Positions 1 through 9,236 of a stretch of 64,000 nucleotides of DNA are shown piece by piece (the first letter of the stretch is position 1; each line of letters begins with the position of its first letter). The DNA is from Flavobacteriaceae bacterium (GTDB lineage Bacteria > Bacteroidota > Bacteroidia > Flavobacteriales > Flavobacteriaceae), in contig JAHEET010000002.1 of the NCBI GenBank assembly GCA_024640565.1, forward strand, positions 1 through 64,000, read 5' to 3'. The position numbers and the translations under genes were made by a program. The notes under the pieces were generated by a model that ran no database searches, had not been told where the DNA came from, and was given only the letters and a program-made list of their open reading frames with translations.

Positions 1-78
1 CATAGCGTGTTTTATAATTCGTTCTTACTAATTGAATTGCAGCATAAAAGAAACCGTACTTAAAAGCATACTACAAAA

Positions 79-108
79 AAAAACGCTTCAATTTCTTGAA
101 GCGTTTTT
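79..108 (-). terminator. Rho-independent terminator downstream of tRNA-Cys
   Basis: A perfect stem (CGCTTCA pairing with TGAAGCG) is extended by A/T pairs and closed by a six-base loop. Read on the minus strand it ends in a run of T, directly past the 3' end of tRNA-Cys. The A/T tracts on both sides mean it could also stop plus-strand transcription. I see no gene in bases 1-78. Confidence 0.75.
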
Positions 109-110
109 GA

Positions 111-180
111 GGTGTCGAGCGGATTCGAACCGCTGTAGATGGTGTTGCAGACCACTGCCTAGCCACTCGGCCACGACACC
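111..180 (-). tRNA. tRNA-Cys (anticodon GCA)
   Basis: The minus strand folds into a full cloverleaf. The acceptor stem is GGTGTCG pairing with CGACACC, there is a D-arm, a five-pair anticodon stem around a loop carrying GCA, and a T-arm with the TTCGAAT signature. The gene encodes no 3' CCA, as is common in Bacteroidota. Its own promoter and terminator flank it, so it looks monocistronic. Confidence 0.95.
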
Positions 181-198
181 CTCTTGTAATAAGGATTG

Positions 199-228
199 CA
201 AATTTACATAAATTTACATGTATTGCAA
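199..228 (-). promoter_or_regulatory. Bacteroidota-type promoter of tRNA-Cys
   Basis: On the minus strand a TTG (-33 element, 226-228) and a perfect TAAATTTG (-7 element, 199-206) are 19 bases apart, which fits the TTTG/TAnnTTTG promoter described for Bacteroidota. Transcription would start a few bases before the tRNA at 180. Confidence 0.6.
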
Positions 229-241
229 GGCTTTTTTTGTG

Positions 242-598
242 TTATCGCTTTTTAGAGAGGATAACCAGGACTTCTTCTACGTCACCTCCAATAGGTGGGT
301 TTATTTTTGAAACCGAAACCGAGGCTTTTTTAATCATTCGAAGTTCGCTGAAAAAACGATCTAAAATTCGCTGCGCTACCGCTTCTAAAAGCTTTGAGCG
401 AATGGCCATTTCTTCTTTTACAATATGATTTAAATGCACATAATCTACCGTATCTTCCAAGGCATCTGTTTTCGCAGACTTTTTTAAATCGACTTTTACC
501 GCTACATCAACACGGTATTCGGAACCAATTTTTGCTTCTTCGTCTAAACAACCGTGATACGCATACAATTTGATGTTGTTTACTTTTATGATTCCCAT
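242..598 (-). CDS. folB: dihydroneopterin aldolase FolB
   Basis: 118 residues, the normal length for FolB, which cleaves 7,8-dihydroneopterin to 6-hydroxymethyl-dihydropterin and glycolaldehyde in cytosolic folate synthesis. Visible family marks are the N-terminal YAYHGCLDEE segment near residue 13 (pterin-binding tunnel fold) and the C-terminal SKINPPIGG segment, whose lysine sits where the catalytic lysine of FolB lies. The start ATG at 598 is the only good one. It lies 32 bases downstream of the DUF2452-like gene on the same strand, so the two may be cotranscribed. Confidence 0.93.
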   Translation of the reverse strand: MGIIKVNNIKLYAYHGCLDEEAKIGSEYRVDVAVKVDLKKSAKTDALEDTVDYVHLNHIVKEEMAIRSKLLEAVAQRILDRFFSELRMIKKASVSVSKINPPIGGDVEEVLVILSKKR

Positions 599-630
599 TG
601 CATCTCTTTTAGGCCCGAAAGGGTTTTGTC

Positions 631-1047
631 TTATTTATCTTCTTCAATTTTCTCCCACATTTTGTCAGTATTCAAACGAAAAGAACCTATATAGTCAAAA
701 CTACATTGCTCTGGGGAAATAATCGATAAAAAGGGTACTTTGTTTTTCTTGTTGTATAAATGATAGGTTTCTCCAAAAATAGGCTCAAAGCTAAAGTTCG
801 CATTGTAGATTAAATCATTGTACTGAAACTTTTGCATTAAGGATTCATACTCTTTTTTGACCTCATCAAACTTCGACTTCAACTGCTTGTTCACACGCTG
901 TATCCCATCATTTTTCCAACTAGCGGTATTTAAGGGCGTAATTACTGGAGAACTTGCAGCGGTGCCGTAGGGTTTTAATGCAGCATCGTATTGCTGGGTA
1001 TCTTCATTAAAAACAACCAAATCTGGTTTTTTTGCATCATCTTTCAT
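631..1047 (-). CDS. DUF2452 (C1orf50-like) protein of unknown function
   Basis: 138 residues from ATG 1047. A TTG three codons upstream is less likely because it overlaps the -7 box. The protein has a conserved N-terminal block (PDLVVFNEDTQQYDAALKPY), a central helical region (about residues 50-80) and a C-terminal block with GETYHLYNKK and FDYIGSFRLN. This arrangement matches the DUF2452 family, which includes human C1orf50; no biochemical function is established. No signal peptide or membrane segment is seen, so it should be cytosolic. It precedes folB on the same strand. Confidence 0.75.
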   Translation of the reverse strand: MKDDAKKPDLVVFNEDTQQYDAALKPYGTAASSPVITPLNTASWKNDGIQRVNKQLKSKFDEVKKEYESLMQKFQYNDLIYNANFSFEPIFGETYHLYNKKNKVPFLSIISPEQCSFDYIGSFRLNTDKMWEKIEEDK

Positions 1048-1053
1048 ACCCTG

Positions 1054-1061
1054 CAAAAATA
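1054..1061 (-). promoter_or_regulatory. -7 box (TATTTTTG) of the DUF2452-folB unit
   Basis: An exact TAnnTTTG match on the minus strand lies just before the ATG at 1047, so the transcript would be nearly leaderless. No clear -33 TTTG lies at the usual distance. Confidence 0.3.
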
Positions 1062-1268
1062 CGACAATAAATAAATAGTAAATTCTATTTTCAGAGAATT
1101 TTAATGGAGGTGCTCATTACGCTATTTACAAAAGCTTTCTTTTTTACGAATACTTTTGCTTTTTTTTGAGATCCTAAATAAAAGGAAGTGGGCACCCATA
1201 AAAATAAGACACCAAAATTGTCGCTTGAAAGTGCGCAATCAAAATAAAAATATACAAGTTATTTTATG

Positions 1269-1276
1269 TAATTTTG
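1269..1276 (+). promoter_or_regulatory. -7 box (TAATTTTG) upstream of glnS
   Basis: An exact TAnnTTTG match 26 bases before the glnS ATG. A second match, TACTTTTG, lies at 1151-1158 in the same divergent intergenic region. Neither has a good -33 partner. Confidence 0.35.
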
Positions 1277-1301
1277 TTGCTTAATTTTTCGAAAAAAGAA
1301 T

Positions 1302-2987
1302 ATGTCTGAAGAGCTAAAGCCACTGAATTTTTTAGAGCAAATCATTGAAGAAGATCTGGCAAACGGAATGCCAAAAGAAAATTTGCGTTTTCGTTTTCCA
1401 CCAGAACCAAATGGGTATTTACACATAGGTCATACCAAAGCCATCGGAATTAGTTTTGGCTTGGGGCAGAAATACAATGCACCCGTAAACCTTCGGTTTG
1501 ATGATACGAATCCTGCAAAGGAAGAGCAAGAATATGTAGATGCAATTAAAAACGACATTCGCTGGTTGGGATACCGCTGGGCAAAAGAATGTTATTCATC
1601 CGATTATTTTCAGCAATTATACGACTGGGCAGTGCTATTGATCAAGGACGGGAAAGCCTATGTTGATTCGCAGTCTTCTGAAGAAATGCGCCTCCAAAAA
1701 GGAACCCCAACACAAGTTGGAACCAACAGCCCTTTTAGAACACGTTCTGTAGAAGAAAACTTGCACTTGTTTCAAGAAATGAAAGAAGGAAAACATGAGG
1801 AAGGCACCCATACTTTGCGGGCAAAAATTGATATGAAAAGCCCCAATATGTTGTTGCGAGATCCTTTAATGTATCGCATCCTGTTTAAGTCGCACCATAG
1901 AACTGGCGATGACTGGTGTATTTACCCGATGTATGACTGGACCCATGGAGAGAGTGATTATATTGAACAAATATCCCATTCTTTATGTTCTTTAGAGTTT
2001 AAACCACATAGAGAACTGTACGATTGGTTCAAAGATCATGTTTTTGAATACAGTAAAACAGACTATCCAAATCCAACCAAACAACGTGAATTTTCTCGTT
2101 TGAACTTAAGCTATACCGTAATGAGCAAGCGTAAAATGCTCAGATTGGTCGAAGAAAATATTGTTTCTGGATGGGACGATCCAAGAATGCCAACCATTTC
2201 TGGATTGAGAAGACGCGGTTATACCCCAGAATCGATTAAAAATTTTATTGAAACCGTAGGGGTTTCAAAACGAGAAAACAGTATTGATGTTGCCTTGTTG
2301 GAATTTAAGATTCGAGAAGATTTAAACAAAACAGCCAATAGAGTAATGGGTGTGTTGGATCCTGTAAAAGTGATTATTGACAATTATCCCGAAGGAAAAG
2401 AAGAAATTTTAATAGCAGAGAACAACCCAGAAGATGAAAATTCTGGTACCAGAGAAATCCCTTTTTCAAGAGAAATTTATATTGAAAAGGAAGACTTTAG
2501 AGAAGAAGCAAACAAGAAATTTTTTCGATTGAAACTTGGAAAAGAAGTCCGTTTAAAAAACGCCTATTTCATAACTGCTACAAGTTGTGAAAAAGATGAA
2601 AATGGCGAGATTACTGTAATTCACTGTACTTACGATCCATTAACAAAGTCTGGAAGCAATACCGAAGAAAGCAACCGTAAAGTAAAAGGAACGCTGCATT
2701 GGGTTTCTGTAAAACATGCAGTTAAAGCAGAAGTAAGAGCCTATGATCGTTTGTTTTTAGACGAAACCCCAGATGCTCACAAAGACAAAGATTATATGGA
2801 GTTTATCAATCCAAATTCCTTGGAAATTATCAACGCTTTTGTGGAACCAAGTTTACAATCTGCAAAAATTGGCGAGCGTTTTCAATTTCAACGTTTGGGT
2901 TATTTCAATGTAGATGACGATTCAACTTCAGAGAATTTAGTCTTCAATAAAACCGTTGGATTGCGCGATTCTTGGGCAAAAAAATAA
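1302..2987 (+). CDS. glnS: glutamine--tRNA ligase
   Basis: 561 residues, the full class I glutaminyl-tRNA synthetase length. The ATP-binding HIGH motif is at residues 41-44 after FPPEPNGYL, and the second signature appears as VMSKRK near residue 276. The C-terminal half carries the anticodon-binding beta-barrel region. GTRE and GxLHWVS segments separate GlnRS from the related GluRS. Its presence implies direct charging of tRNA-Gln rather than only the Glu-tRNA amidation route. It stands divergent from the DUF2452-folB unit and is followed after 23 bases by a small lipoprotein gene. Confidence 0.97.
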   Translation: MSEELKPLNFLEQIIEEDLANGMPKENLRFRFPPEPNGYLHIGHTKAIGISFGLGQKYNAPVNLRFDDTNPAKEEQEYVDAIKNDIRWLGYRWAKECYSSDYFQQLYDWAVLLIKDGKAYVDSQSSEEMRLQKGTPTQVGTNSPFRTRSVEENLHLFQEMKEGKHEEGTHTLRAKIDMKSPNMLLRDPLMYRILFKSHHRTGDDWCIYPMYDWTHGESDYIEQISHSLCSLEFKPHRELYDWFKDHVFEYSKTDYPNPTKQREFSRLNLSYTVMSKRKMLRLVEENIVSGWDDPRMPTISGLRRRGYTPESIKNFIETVGVSKRENSIDVALLEFKIREDLNKTANRVMGVLDPVKVIIDNYPEGKEEILIAENNPEDENSGTREIPFSREIYIEKEDFREEANKKFFRLKLGKEVRLKNAYFITATSCEKDENGEITVIHCTYDPLTKSGSNTEESNRKVKGTLHWVSVKHAVKAEVRAYDRLFLDETPDAHKDKDYMEFINPNSLEIINAFVEPSLQSAKIGERFQFQRLGYFNVDDDSTSENLVFNKTVGLRDSWAKK

Positions 2988-3010
2988 TTCCTATAAGTAA
3001 AACATTGATC

Positions 3011-3313
3011 ATGAAAAAAATACTGCTCTTCGGTTTCCTAATTTTAGCTTCCTGTGAAAACAAAAAAGAGATTCACCAAGTTGTCGAAATTTCTTGCGGA
3101 CAATGTCAGTTTGAAATAGCAGCACCTATGGGTTGCGACCTCGCAATTCGTTTGGACGGTCAAGCCTACTTTATTGATGGGGCAAATATTGACGATTTTG
3201 GAGATGCCCATGATCAAAATACAGGTTTTTGTAACGTGGTTAGGAAGGCAAAGGTTGTTGGTGTTCTTAGAAATGGACGTTTGAAAGCAAGTACTTTACA
3301 TCTTCTAGATTAA
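3011..3313 (+). CDS. small Cys-rich lipoprotein (DUF6370-like)
   Basis: 100 residues from ATG 3011. An in-frame upstream start at 2972 would overlap glnS and put extra residues before the signal peptide, so it is rejected. A lipoprotein signal ends in LILASC with the lipid-bearing cysteine at residue 15. The mature part has a CGQC pair and further cysteines (MGCDLAI, GFCNVVRKAKV), a pattern seen in small Bacteroidota proteins annotated DUF6370. The CxxC spacing could bind metal or form a disulfide, but the function is unknown. It is likely cotranscribed with glnS and followed by a terminator. Confidence 0.75.
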   Translation: MKKILLFGFLILASCENKKEIHQVVEISCGQCQFEIAAPMGCDLAIRLDGQAYFIDGANIDDFGDAHDQNTGFCNVVRKAKVVGVLRNGRLKASTLHLLD

Positions 3314-3353
3314 GAAATTTCAACGGCTATCGATATAGTAAGCAATAGAAAAC

Positions 3354-3388
3354 AAAAAAACCGGAAGCAATGCTCTTTCGGTTTTTTT
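3354..3388. terminator. Bidirectional terminator between the lipoprotein gene and the Tas-like gene
   Basis: The stem AAAAAACCGGAAG pairs with CTTTCGGTTTTTT around a short loop, with T-runs on both strands. It separates two convergent genes and can serve both. Confidence 0.7.
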
Positions 3389-3408
3389 ATGCTTCAATTT
3401 TCTTTTTA

Positions 3409-4449
3409 TTAAGGTGCGGGATTTGGAATTTCTGCATGCACAGCATTAATCGCTGCAAGGGTTTCAGCACTCAAATCAATATGAATACTCCCAATGTTTT
3501 CTTTCAATTGATCCATTCTGGTAGCACCAATAATGTTACTGGTTACAAAAGGTAATTGATTGACAAAAGCCAATGATAACTCTGTCAATGTAATCCCATT
3601 TTTTGCTGCTATTCGTTCATACCTTCGCACCGCTTCTGAAGAACGATCGCCCATATAACGTGCTATAAATCTTGGAAATAAATTCCCTCTGGATCCTTCC
3701 GGACGTTTTCCATCTAAGTATTTTCCAGACAAAACTCCCTGTGCCAATGGTGAGTATGCCAACAAACCAATATCTTCCCTTAGCGAAACTTCAGACATTC
3801 CATATTCATAGCCTCTATGAATCATAGAATATGAATTTTGAATGGTAACAGGTCTTACTAAATTGTTCTCGGCGGCTGTTTGTAAGTATTTCATGGTGCC
3901 CCAAGGAGTTTCATTTGAAAGTCCAATGGCTTTTATGGTTCCTGCCTTTACAAAAGTATTTAAGGTTTCTAAAATCTCCAGATGATCTTCTGCTTCTTTT
4001 GAGCTTGTTTGGTAGGGATAGTCTCTTACTCCAAAGCAGTTAACACCACGAGAGGGCCAGTGCAATTGATACAGATCTAAATAATCTGTTTGCAGGCGTT
4101 TTAAACTGCCCTCAACGGCTTCTATAATGTTCTGTTTTGTAAAACCACCGGTCCTAATATGCTTTGTATAATCTCCAGCTCCTGCAATTTTACTTGCCAA
4201 AACAACCTTTTCTCGATTGCCAGTTTTCTGAAACCAATTTCCAATAATACGCTCCGTATCTGCATAGGTTTGGGGAGTTGCGGGCACTGGATACAATTCT
4301 GCGGTATCAAAGAAATTAACGCCTTGTGATAGTGCGTAATCCATCTGTTCAAAGGCTTCTGCTGCTGTATTTTGGTTTCCCCAGGTCATGGTTCCTAAAC
4401 ATATCTTAGAAACTTTTAGGGTTGTATTGGGTAGGGTCGTATATTTCAT
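3409..4449 (-). CDS. tas: Tas-like NADP(H)-dependent aldo/keto reductase
   Basis: 346 residues from ATG 4449, the same length as E. coli Tas. An in-frame upstream ATG would add 14 non-conserved residues. A TIM-barrel aldo/keto reductase: N-terminal LGTMTWG, the catalytic Asp/Tyr segment FFDTAELYPVP near residue 42, the Lys region VVLASKIAG, LYQLHWP, and the C-terminal NADPH-binding loop with IIGATRMDQLKENI. The nearly intact YPVP and NCFG segments favour the Tas subgroup over generic AKR proteins. The physiological substrate is unknown. It lies downstream of pgk but a hairpin separates them. Confidence 0.85.
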   Translation of the reverse strand: MKYTTLPNTTLKVSKICLGTMTWGNQNTAAEAFEQMDYALSQGVNFFDTAELYPVPATPQTYADTERIIGNWFQKTGNREKVVLASKIAGAGDYTKHIRTGGFTKQNIIEAVEGSLKRLQTDYLDLYQLHWPSRGVNCFGVRDYPYQTSSKEAEDHLEILETLNTFVKAGTIKAIGLSNETPWGTMKYLQTAAENNLVRPVTIQNSYSMIHRGYEYGMSEVSLREDIGLLAYSPLAQGVLSGKYLDGKRPEGSRGNLFPRFIARYMGDRSSEAVRRYERIAAKNGITLTELSLAFVNQLPFVTSNIIGATRMDQLKENIGSIHIDLSAETLAAINAVHAEIPNPAP

Positions 4450-4531
4450 TTGTAGGGGTAAAATTGGGTGTTTTTTAATTGGGGCATTCAAAACAAAAAA
4501 ACGAAGTTAAAAACTTAATTGGATAAAAAAT

Positions 4532-4566
4532 AATAAGCGTGCAATTTTTAAAAATTACACGCTTAT
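4532..4566 (-). terminator. Terminator downstream of pgk
   Basis: The stem ATAAGCGTG pairs with CACGCTTAT around an A/T-rich, partly paired loop. On the minus strand it is followed by an A/T stretch ending in TTTTTT, 21 bases past the pgk stop codon. Confidence 0.65.
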
Positions 4567-4586
4567 ACGTTGGAATATTCTTTCTT

Positions 4587-5774
4587 TTACTTCAAGATTG
4601 CCTCAATACCTGGCAATGTTTTTCCTTCTAGCATTTCTAACATGGCACCGCCTCCAGTAGAAACATAACTTACTTTGTCTGCAAAACCAAATTGTTTCAC
4701 AGCAGCAACAGAGTCACCTCCTCCAACTAAAGAAAAAGCGCCGTTTTTAGTTGCTCGGTCAATGGAATGTCCTAAAGCGATGGTTCCACCTGCAAAAGCT
4801 TCCATTTCAAAAACACCCAAAGGACCGTTCCATAAAATTGTTTTACATGCATTGACAACAGCATCAAAGTTCGCTCTGGATTTTGGACCGGCGTCTACCC
4901 CTTCCCATCCTTCTGGGATTTCGTTGATATCCAGCGTTTGCGTATTGGCATCATTGGAAAAGTCATCGGCAGCAATTACATCTACTGGGATGTGAACTTC
5001 TACTCCTTTTGCTTTGGCTTGTTTTAAAATTTCTAAAGCCAATTCCATTTTATCGTCTTCACAAATAGAATTCCCTATTTTTCCTCCCAATGCTTTTACA
5101 AAAGTAAAACTCATTCCGCCTCCGATAATTAAGTGATCTACTTTGTCTAAAATATTCTCAATTACTGTAATTTTTGAGGACACTTTCGCACCTCCTAAAA
5201 TAGCTAAAACTGGCTTTTCTGAATTGTTTAAAACTTTGTCTATACTTTCAATTTCTCTTGACAGTAAGTTTCCAAAACATTTATTGTCTTCAAAAAACTG
5301 TGCAATAATTGTGGTGGATGCATGGGCTCTGTGTGCGGTGCCAAAAGCATCGTTTACATAAATATCTCCTAATTTTGATAACTTCTCTGCAAAGGCAACA
5401 TCTCCTTTTTTCTCTTCTTCGTAAAAACGTAAGTTTTCTAATAATACGACTTCTCCTGGCGCTAAGTCAGCAACTGCATCCGTTGCTTTAGTGCCCACAC
5501 AGTCAGCTACAAACTTTACATTACAATTCAAAACCGCTTCAACAGATTTTACAATGTGCTGCAGGGAAAAGGCTTCTTGAAATCCTTTTGGTCTTCCTAA
5601 ATGAGAAATTAAAACACAACTCCCTCCTTGTGCTAAAATTTCTGTAATCGTAGATTTTGCAGCTTGAATTCTTGTGATGTCCGTTACTTGAAACTCATTG
5701 TTTAAGGGCACATTAAAATCTACTCGAATAATGGCTTTCTTGTTCTTGAAATTAAAGTCTTTTAAGGTCTTCAT
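4587..5774 (-). CDS. pgk: phosphoglycerate kinase
   Basis: 395 residues from ATG 5774; the longer reading would add 33 residues with no family match. A glycolytic two-domain kinase that transfers phosphate between 1,3-bisphosphoglycerate and ADP. It opens with the conserved RVDFNVPL segment, then SHLGRPKG (3-phosphoglycerate binding), [31 protein letters not shown], the nucleotide-loop WNGPLGVFE and the C-terminal GGGDSVAAV and [18 protein letters not shown]. All usual motifs are intact. Monocistronic by appearance, with an upstream -7 box and a downstream hairpin. Confidence 0.97.
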   Translation of the reverse strand: MKTLKDFNFKNKKAIIRVDFNVPLNNEFQVTDITRIQAAKSTITEILAQGGSCVLISHLGRPKGFQEAFSLQHIVKSVEAVLNCNVKFVADCVGTKATDAVADLAPGEVVLLENLRFYEEEKKGDVAFAEKLSKLGDIYVNDAFGTAHRAHASTTIIAQFFEDNKCFGNLLSREIESIDKVLNNSEKPVLAILGGAKVSSKITVIENILDKVDHLIIGGGMSFTFVKALGGKIGNSICEDDKMELALEILKQAKAKGVEVHIPVDVIAADDFSNDANTQTLDINEIPEGWEGVDAGPKSRANFDAVVNACKTILWNGPLGVFEMEAFAGGTIALGHSIDRATKNGAFSLVGGGDSVAAVKQFGFADKVSYVSTGGGAMLEMLEGKTLPGIEAILK

Positions 5775-5791
5775 TGGGTTGTTATTTTGAA

Positions 5792-5799
5792 CAAAAATA
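5792..5799 (-). promoter_or_regulatory. -7 box (TATTTTTG) of pgk
   Basis: An exact TAnnTTTG match on the minus strand, 18 bases before the chosen pgk ATG. It supports that start over the upstream in-frame one, which would lie before the transcription start. No clear -33 element. Confidence 0.4.
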
Positions 5800-5972
5800 C
5801 CGAATTCTTTAGGTTTAAAGAAATTGAAAGCTAAAAAACTAAGATATCGTTTGCGTAATGAAAAGCAGCGCATAAAAAAAAAAAAACCGCTTCAAATGAA
5901 ACCAAAATTTGGGCTATTAAAAAGAAATCTTTTTTGATTTCTAAAATCTGTGGATTAATGGCGAACAAATTT

Positions 5973-5980
5973 TATATTTG
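5973..5980 (+). promoter_or_regulatory. -7 box (TATATTTG) of holB
   Basis: An exact TAnnTTTG match ends three bases before the holB ATG at 5984, implying a very short or absent leader. No clear -33 element. Confidence 0.35.
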
Positions 5981-5983
5981 CTT

Positions 5984-7132
5984 ATGCTTTTCAACCAAAT
6001 TATAGGTCAAGAACACATCAAAAATCATTTACGTACTTCTGCAGAAAACGGAAGAATTCCACATGCCCAGCTTTTTATTGGAAATGAAGGCAGCGGAACT
6101 TTGCCTATGGCCATAGCCTATGCACAGTATTTATTGTGTAATTTCTCTGAAGATACTGCTGCTTGCGCTGTAAAGTGTGAAAAATTACAGCATCCTGATT
6201 TGCATTTTGCGTTTCCGGTAACAACGAGTGATCTCGTAAAAAAACACCCGGTAAGCAACCTCTATTTGGAAGCCTGGCGTCAATTCTTAAACGAACAACC
6301 TTATGCTAGTTTATTTAATTGGCTGCAGCACATTGGAGTAGCCAATAAGCAAGGAAATATTGGGGTTGATGAAGCATTGGATGTTGTAAAAAAATTACAA
6401 CTCAAGTCCTATGAAGGAGGCTATAAAGTCATGATCATTTGGATGGCTGAGAAAATGAATATTGCGGCGGCCAACAAACTCTTAAAACTCATTGAAGAAC
6501 CCCCTGAAAAAACAGTATTTTTATTGGTTACTGAAAATGAAGATCAAATTATAAATACCATTCGATCTCGTTGCCAAGCATTGCATTTTCCAGTGTTAGC
6601 AGCACAAGACATTGCAAGGGCTTTAATCGAGAGAGAACAGTGTTCTGAAAGTGAAGCTGCCAAAATTGCTCATCAAGCAGAGGGAAATTACAACAAAGCA
6701 GTTCAATTATTACAAAATGATGGCGCCGATTTAATTTTTGAAGAATGGTTTGTTACCTGGATTCGAACTGCTTTTAAAGCAAAAGGAAATGCGGCTGTAG
6801 TACAACAGTTAGTTTCTTGGTCGGAAACCATTGCAAAATCGGGTAGAGAAAATCAAAAACGTTTTTTAGGCTACTGCTTGCAATTCTTCAGACAGGCTTT
6901 GTTGCTAAACTACAAATCAAATGAGTTGGTTTTTATGGAAACTCAAACAGGCTTTGATCTTTCAAAATTTGCACCTTACGTTCATGCCGGAAATATTTTA
7001 GACATCGAGAAAGAACTCAATGATGCAATTTATCACATTGAAAGAAATGGAAACGCTAAAATTATTTTGCTAGATCTTTCCTTGAAATTAACCCGATTTT
7101 TACATAAGAAAGAGGACACCCTGTCTGCTTAA
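5984..7132 (+). CDS. holB: DNA polymerase III clamp-loader subunit delta'
   Basis: 382 residues from ATG 5984; the TTG two codons earlier lies inside the -7 box. AAA+ fold of the clamp loader that opens the beta sliding clamp. It starts with FNQIIGQEHIKNHLRTS and a degenerate P-loop (IGNEGSGTLPMA) lacking the Walker A lysine, as expected for the non-hydrolysing delta' subunit. Cysteines around residues 53-66 (LLCNF, AACAVKC) recall the zinc module of this family. AANKLLKLIEEPPEKTVFLLVTE and IRSRCQ (sensor 1 region) are intact. It is divergent from pgk. Confidence 0.9.
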   Translation: MLFNQIIGQEHIKNHLRTSAENGRIPHAQLFIGNEGSGTLPMAIAYAQYLLCNFSEDTAACAVKCEKLQHPDLHFAFPVTTSDLVKKHPVSNLYLEAWRQFLNEQPYASLFNWLQHIGVANKQGNIGVDEALDVVKKLQLKSYEGGYKVMIIWMAEKMNIAAANKLLKLIEEPPEKTVFLLVTENEDQIINTIRSRCQALHFPVLAAQDIARALIEREQCSESEAAKIAHQAEGNYNKAVQLLQNDGADLIFEEWFVTWIRTAFKAKGNAAVVQQLVSWSETIAKSGRENQKRFLGYCLQFFRQALLLNYKSNELVFMETQTGFDLSKFAPYVHAGNILDIEKELNDAIYHIERNGNAKIILLDLSLKLTRFLHKKEDTLSA

Positions 7133-7170
7133 AGTCAACCGATGCAACGACCTCATTTAAGAGATGCTCC

Positions 7171-7719
7171 CTATTTTGGTCTTATGGCAAGATACAAGTC
7201 TGCAATTGTAGGGTTTTCAGGACAGCTTTTAAGTTGAGTAAACACATCTCCAACTTTTACAAAACCCGTTTGTACTACTTTAAAATAAACGCCACACATT
7301 GTGGTATTCCAGAACTGTTTTACAATTTTCATATCGTTAAAACGAACGCCTAGTTTATAACATGGATTTCGTTGTACTGTTACTTCTAAAATAGCAGCAC
7401 CCACCTGAAAAGTATCTCCTTGATGCAACTTGGTTTCATCCAAGTCGTCTATGGTTAGGTTTTCACCAAACATTCCAGATTGCCATTCTAAATTTGGATA
7501 CAAGGGCTTGAAATATTGGTAGTGTTTTAATGAATATCCATAAATGGCTTGAAGTATACCGCCATGATGTTTTCTATCGGTAATTTCATCTCCGGTAACT
7601 TCTTCTGTGTCTAAAAAAATAGGCATCGTAACTGGATCTTTAAAAATACCTGTTGTTACTGTTTTTCCTTTCCAGTCAATCACTTTTTTTTCTCCAATGT
7701 TGGTGGAAACAATCTTCAT
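7171..7719 (-). CDS. MOSC domain protein (YiiM-like)
   Basis: 182 residues forming one MOSC domain, the beta-barrel found in molybdenum-cofactor sulfurases and in YiiM-type proteins. The conserved region DRKHHGGILQAIYGYS near residue 50, GENLTIDDLDE near residue 85 and NPCYKLGVRF near residue 120 are visible. The cysteine in NPCYKLG corresponds to the conserved cysteine that can ligate the cofactor. YiiM-class proteins reduce N-hydroxylated compounds, but the substrate cannot be told here. It follows the GH3 gene by 20 bases and may be cotranscribed with it. Confidence 0.85.
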   Translation of the reverse strand: MKIVSTNIGEKKVIDWKGKTVTTGIFKDPVTMPIFLDTEEVTGDEITDRKHHGGILQAIYGYSLKHYQYFKPLYPNLEWQSGMFGENLTIDDLDETKLHQGDTFQVGAAILEVTVQRNPCYKLGVRFNDMKIVKQFWNTTMCGVYFKVVQTGFVKVGDVFTQLKSCPENPTIADLYLAIRPK

Positions 7720-7739
7720 AGGGTTTTTATTTAGAATGA

Positions 7740-9236
7740 TTATTCAACTAGAAAATCTTGTAAAACGTCAGCTATTTTTCGATTGTCGGCTAATTGTGGG
7801 ATCTTATTTTGACCTCCAAATTTTCCAATCGATTTCATATACGCATGAAATCCGCCTTTTTTAACTTTTCGAATCACCAATGGTCGTAGTATTTTACCTG
7901 CTATCAAATCGAAGTAATAGCTGTTTTGGGCTTGCATAGAGCGATCTATTTTATTGGCAAAATCGGACATGTTTTCAGGTTCATTTTCAAACTCTAAAAA
8001 CCATTCATGATAAGGCAAACCACTCTCTGGATTTACTTGTGGGGCTACTGTAAATTCACTAATATTAATATTGGTTTCTAGAATTGCATCCTTCAATGCT
8101 TTCTCGACTTCTTTCCCAATCACGTGTTCTCCAAAAGCAGAAATAAAGTGTTTGATACGTCCTGTCACTTTTATTCGATATGGTTTTGTATTTGTAAATT
8201 CAACCGTATCGCCAATATTATACCCCCACAACCCAGCAGTTGTATTTAAAATAATAACATAATTGACGTTGATTTTTACATCTTTTAGTGAAATTCTTGT
8301 AGGATTTTCGTCAAAAAACTCACTAGCAGGGATGAATTCATAGAAAATACCCGAATCCAATTGCAATAACATTCCTTTTTCGGTTTGTGAATCTTGATAA
8401 GCAATAAATCCTTCAGATGCTGGATACAATTCTATATAATCTATTTTCTTACCTATTAAACTTTCAAATTTGTTTTTGTAAGGCTCAAAATTGACCCCAC
8501 CATATATGAAGAAATTAAAATTTGGAAAGATTTCTGAAATTGGTTTTCCTGTTTTTGCAATCAATTTTTCAAAATACATTTGTACCCAGGACGGAATGCC
8601 ACTTATAACCGTCATGTCTTCATGTATTGTTTCTTTGACAATGGCATTTACTTTGGTATCCCAATCCTCAATACAATTGGTTTCCCAGGTTGGCAATCTG
8701 TTTTTTAGCAGATACTGTGGAATGTAGTGGGCTACGATCCCACTTAAACGTCCTAATTTAACTCCGTTTTTATCTTCTAAAACTGGGCTTCCTTGTAAAA
8801 AGATCATTTTTCCATTCACAAAGCTTGCATCATTTTTTTCTACGATATAAGACAACAACGCATTTTTGGCGGCTTTTATATGTGTAGGCATGGAGTCTTT
8901 GGTAATTGGAATGTATTTGGCCCCTGAAGTTGTACCTGAAGTTTTAGCAAAATACAACGGCTTTCCTGGCCAAAGCACATCGGATTCCCCCGCTACAATT
9001 CGATCTACATAGGCTCTTAGTCCTTCATAGTCTTGTACTTTTATGCATTTTTTAAAGTCTTCATAATTGTGAATGTTCAAAAAGTCGTGGTCTTTACCAT
9101 AAGCGGTCTTTCTCCCTTTCGAAATTAATTTTTGAAAAACTTTTTCTTGTGTTTTCAGCGGATTATTTGCCCACTTTTTCACTTTTTTTGTGGCATTTTT
9201 GGCAAAAGGGATTGCAAAAAAAGATTTAATACTCAT
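7740..9236 (-). CDS. GH3 auxin-responsive promoter family protein (acyl-adenylating enzyme)
   Basis: 498 residues with the GH3 fold of the ANL adenylating superfamily, which activates carboxylates with ATP and joins them to amines. Visible marks are KTSGTTSGAKYIPIT (phosphate loop) near residue 100, YGGVNFEPYK, ELYPASEGFIA, GLWGYNIGDTVEFT and the C-terminal hinge VTGRIKHFISAFGEHV. Plant members conjugate hormones to amino acids; the substrate of bacterial members is unknown. Its ATG overlaps the stop codon of the upstream LytM peptidase gene by one base (TAATG), so the two are translationally coupled. Confidence 0.88.
   Translation of the reverse strand: MSIKSFFAIPFAKNATKKVKKWANNPLKTQEKVFQKLISKGRKTAYGKDHDFLNIHNYEDFKKCIKVQDYEGLRAYVDRIVAGESDVLWPGKPLYFAKTSGTTSGAKYIPITKDSMPTHIKAAKNALLSYIVEKNDASFVNGKMIFLQGSPVLEDKNGVKLGRLSGIVAHYIPQYLLKNRLPTWETNCIEDWDTKVNAIVKETIHEDMTVISGIPSWVQMYFEKLIAKTGKPISEIFPNFNFFIYGGVNFEPYKNKFESLIGKKIDYIELYPASEGFIAYQDSQTEKGMLLQLDSGIFYEFIPASEFFDENPTRISLKDVKINVNYVIILNTTAGLWGYNIGDTVEFTNTKPYRIKVTGRIKHFISAFGEHVIGKEVEKALKDAILETNINISEFTVAPQVNPESGLPYHEWFLEFENEPENMSDFANKIDRSMQAQNSYYFDLIAGKILRPLVIRKVKKGGFHAYMKSIGKFGGQNKIPQLADNRKIADVLQDFLVE

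Noticed and set aside
1..78. An open frame at the window edge ending in TAA at 61-63
   Set aside because: Too short to assign; it could be the 3' end of a gene outside the window or chance.
5775..5873. A longer pgk N-terminus
   Set aside because: The added residues do not match phosphoglycerate kinases and the -7 box lies inside them.
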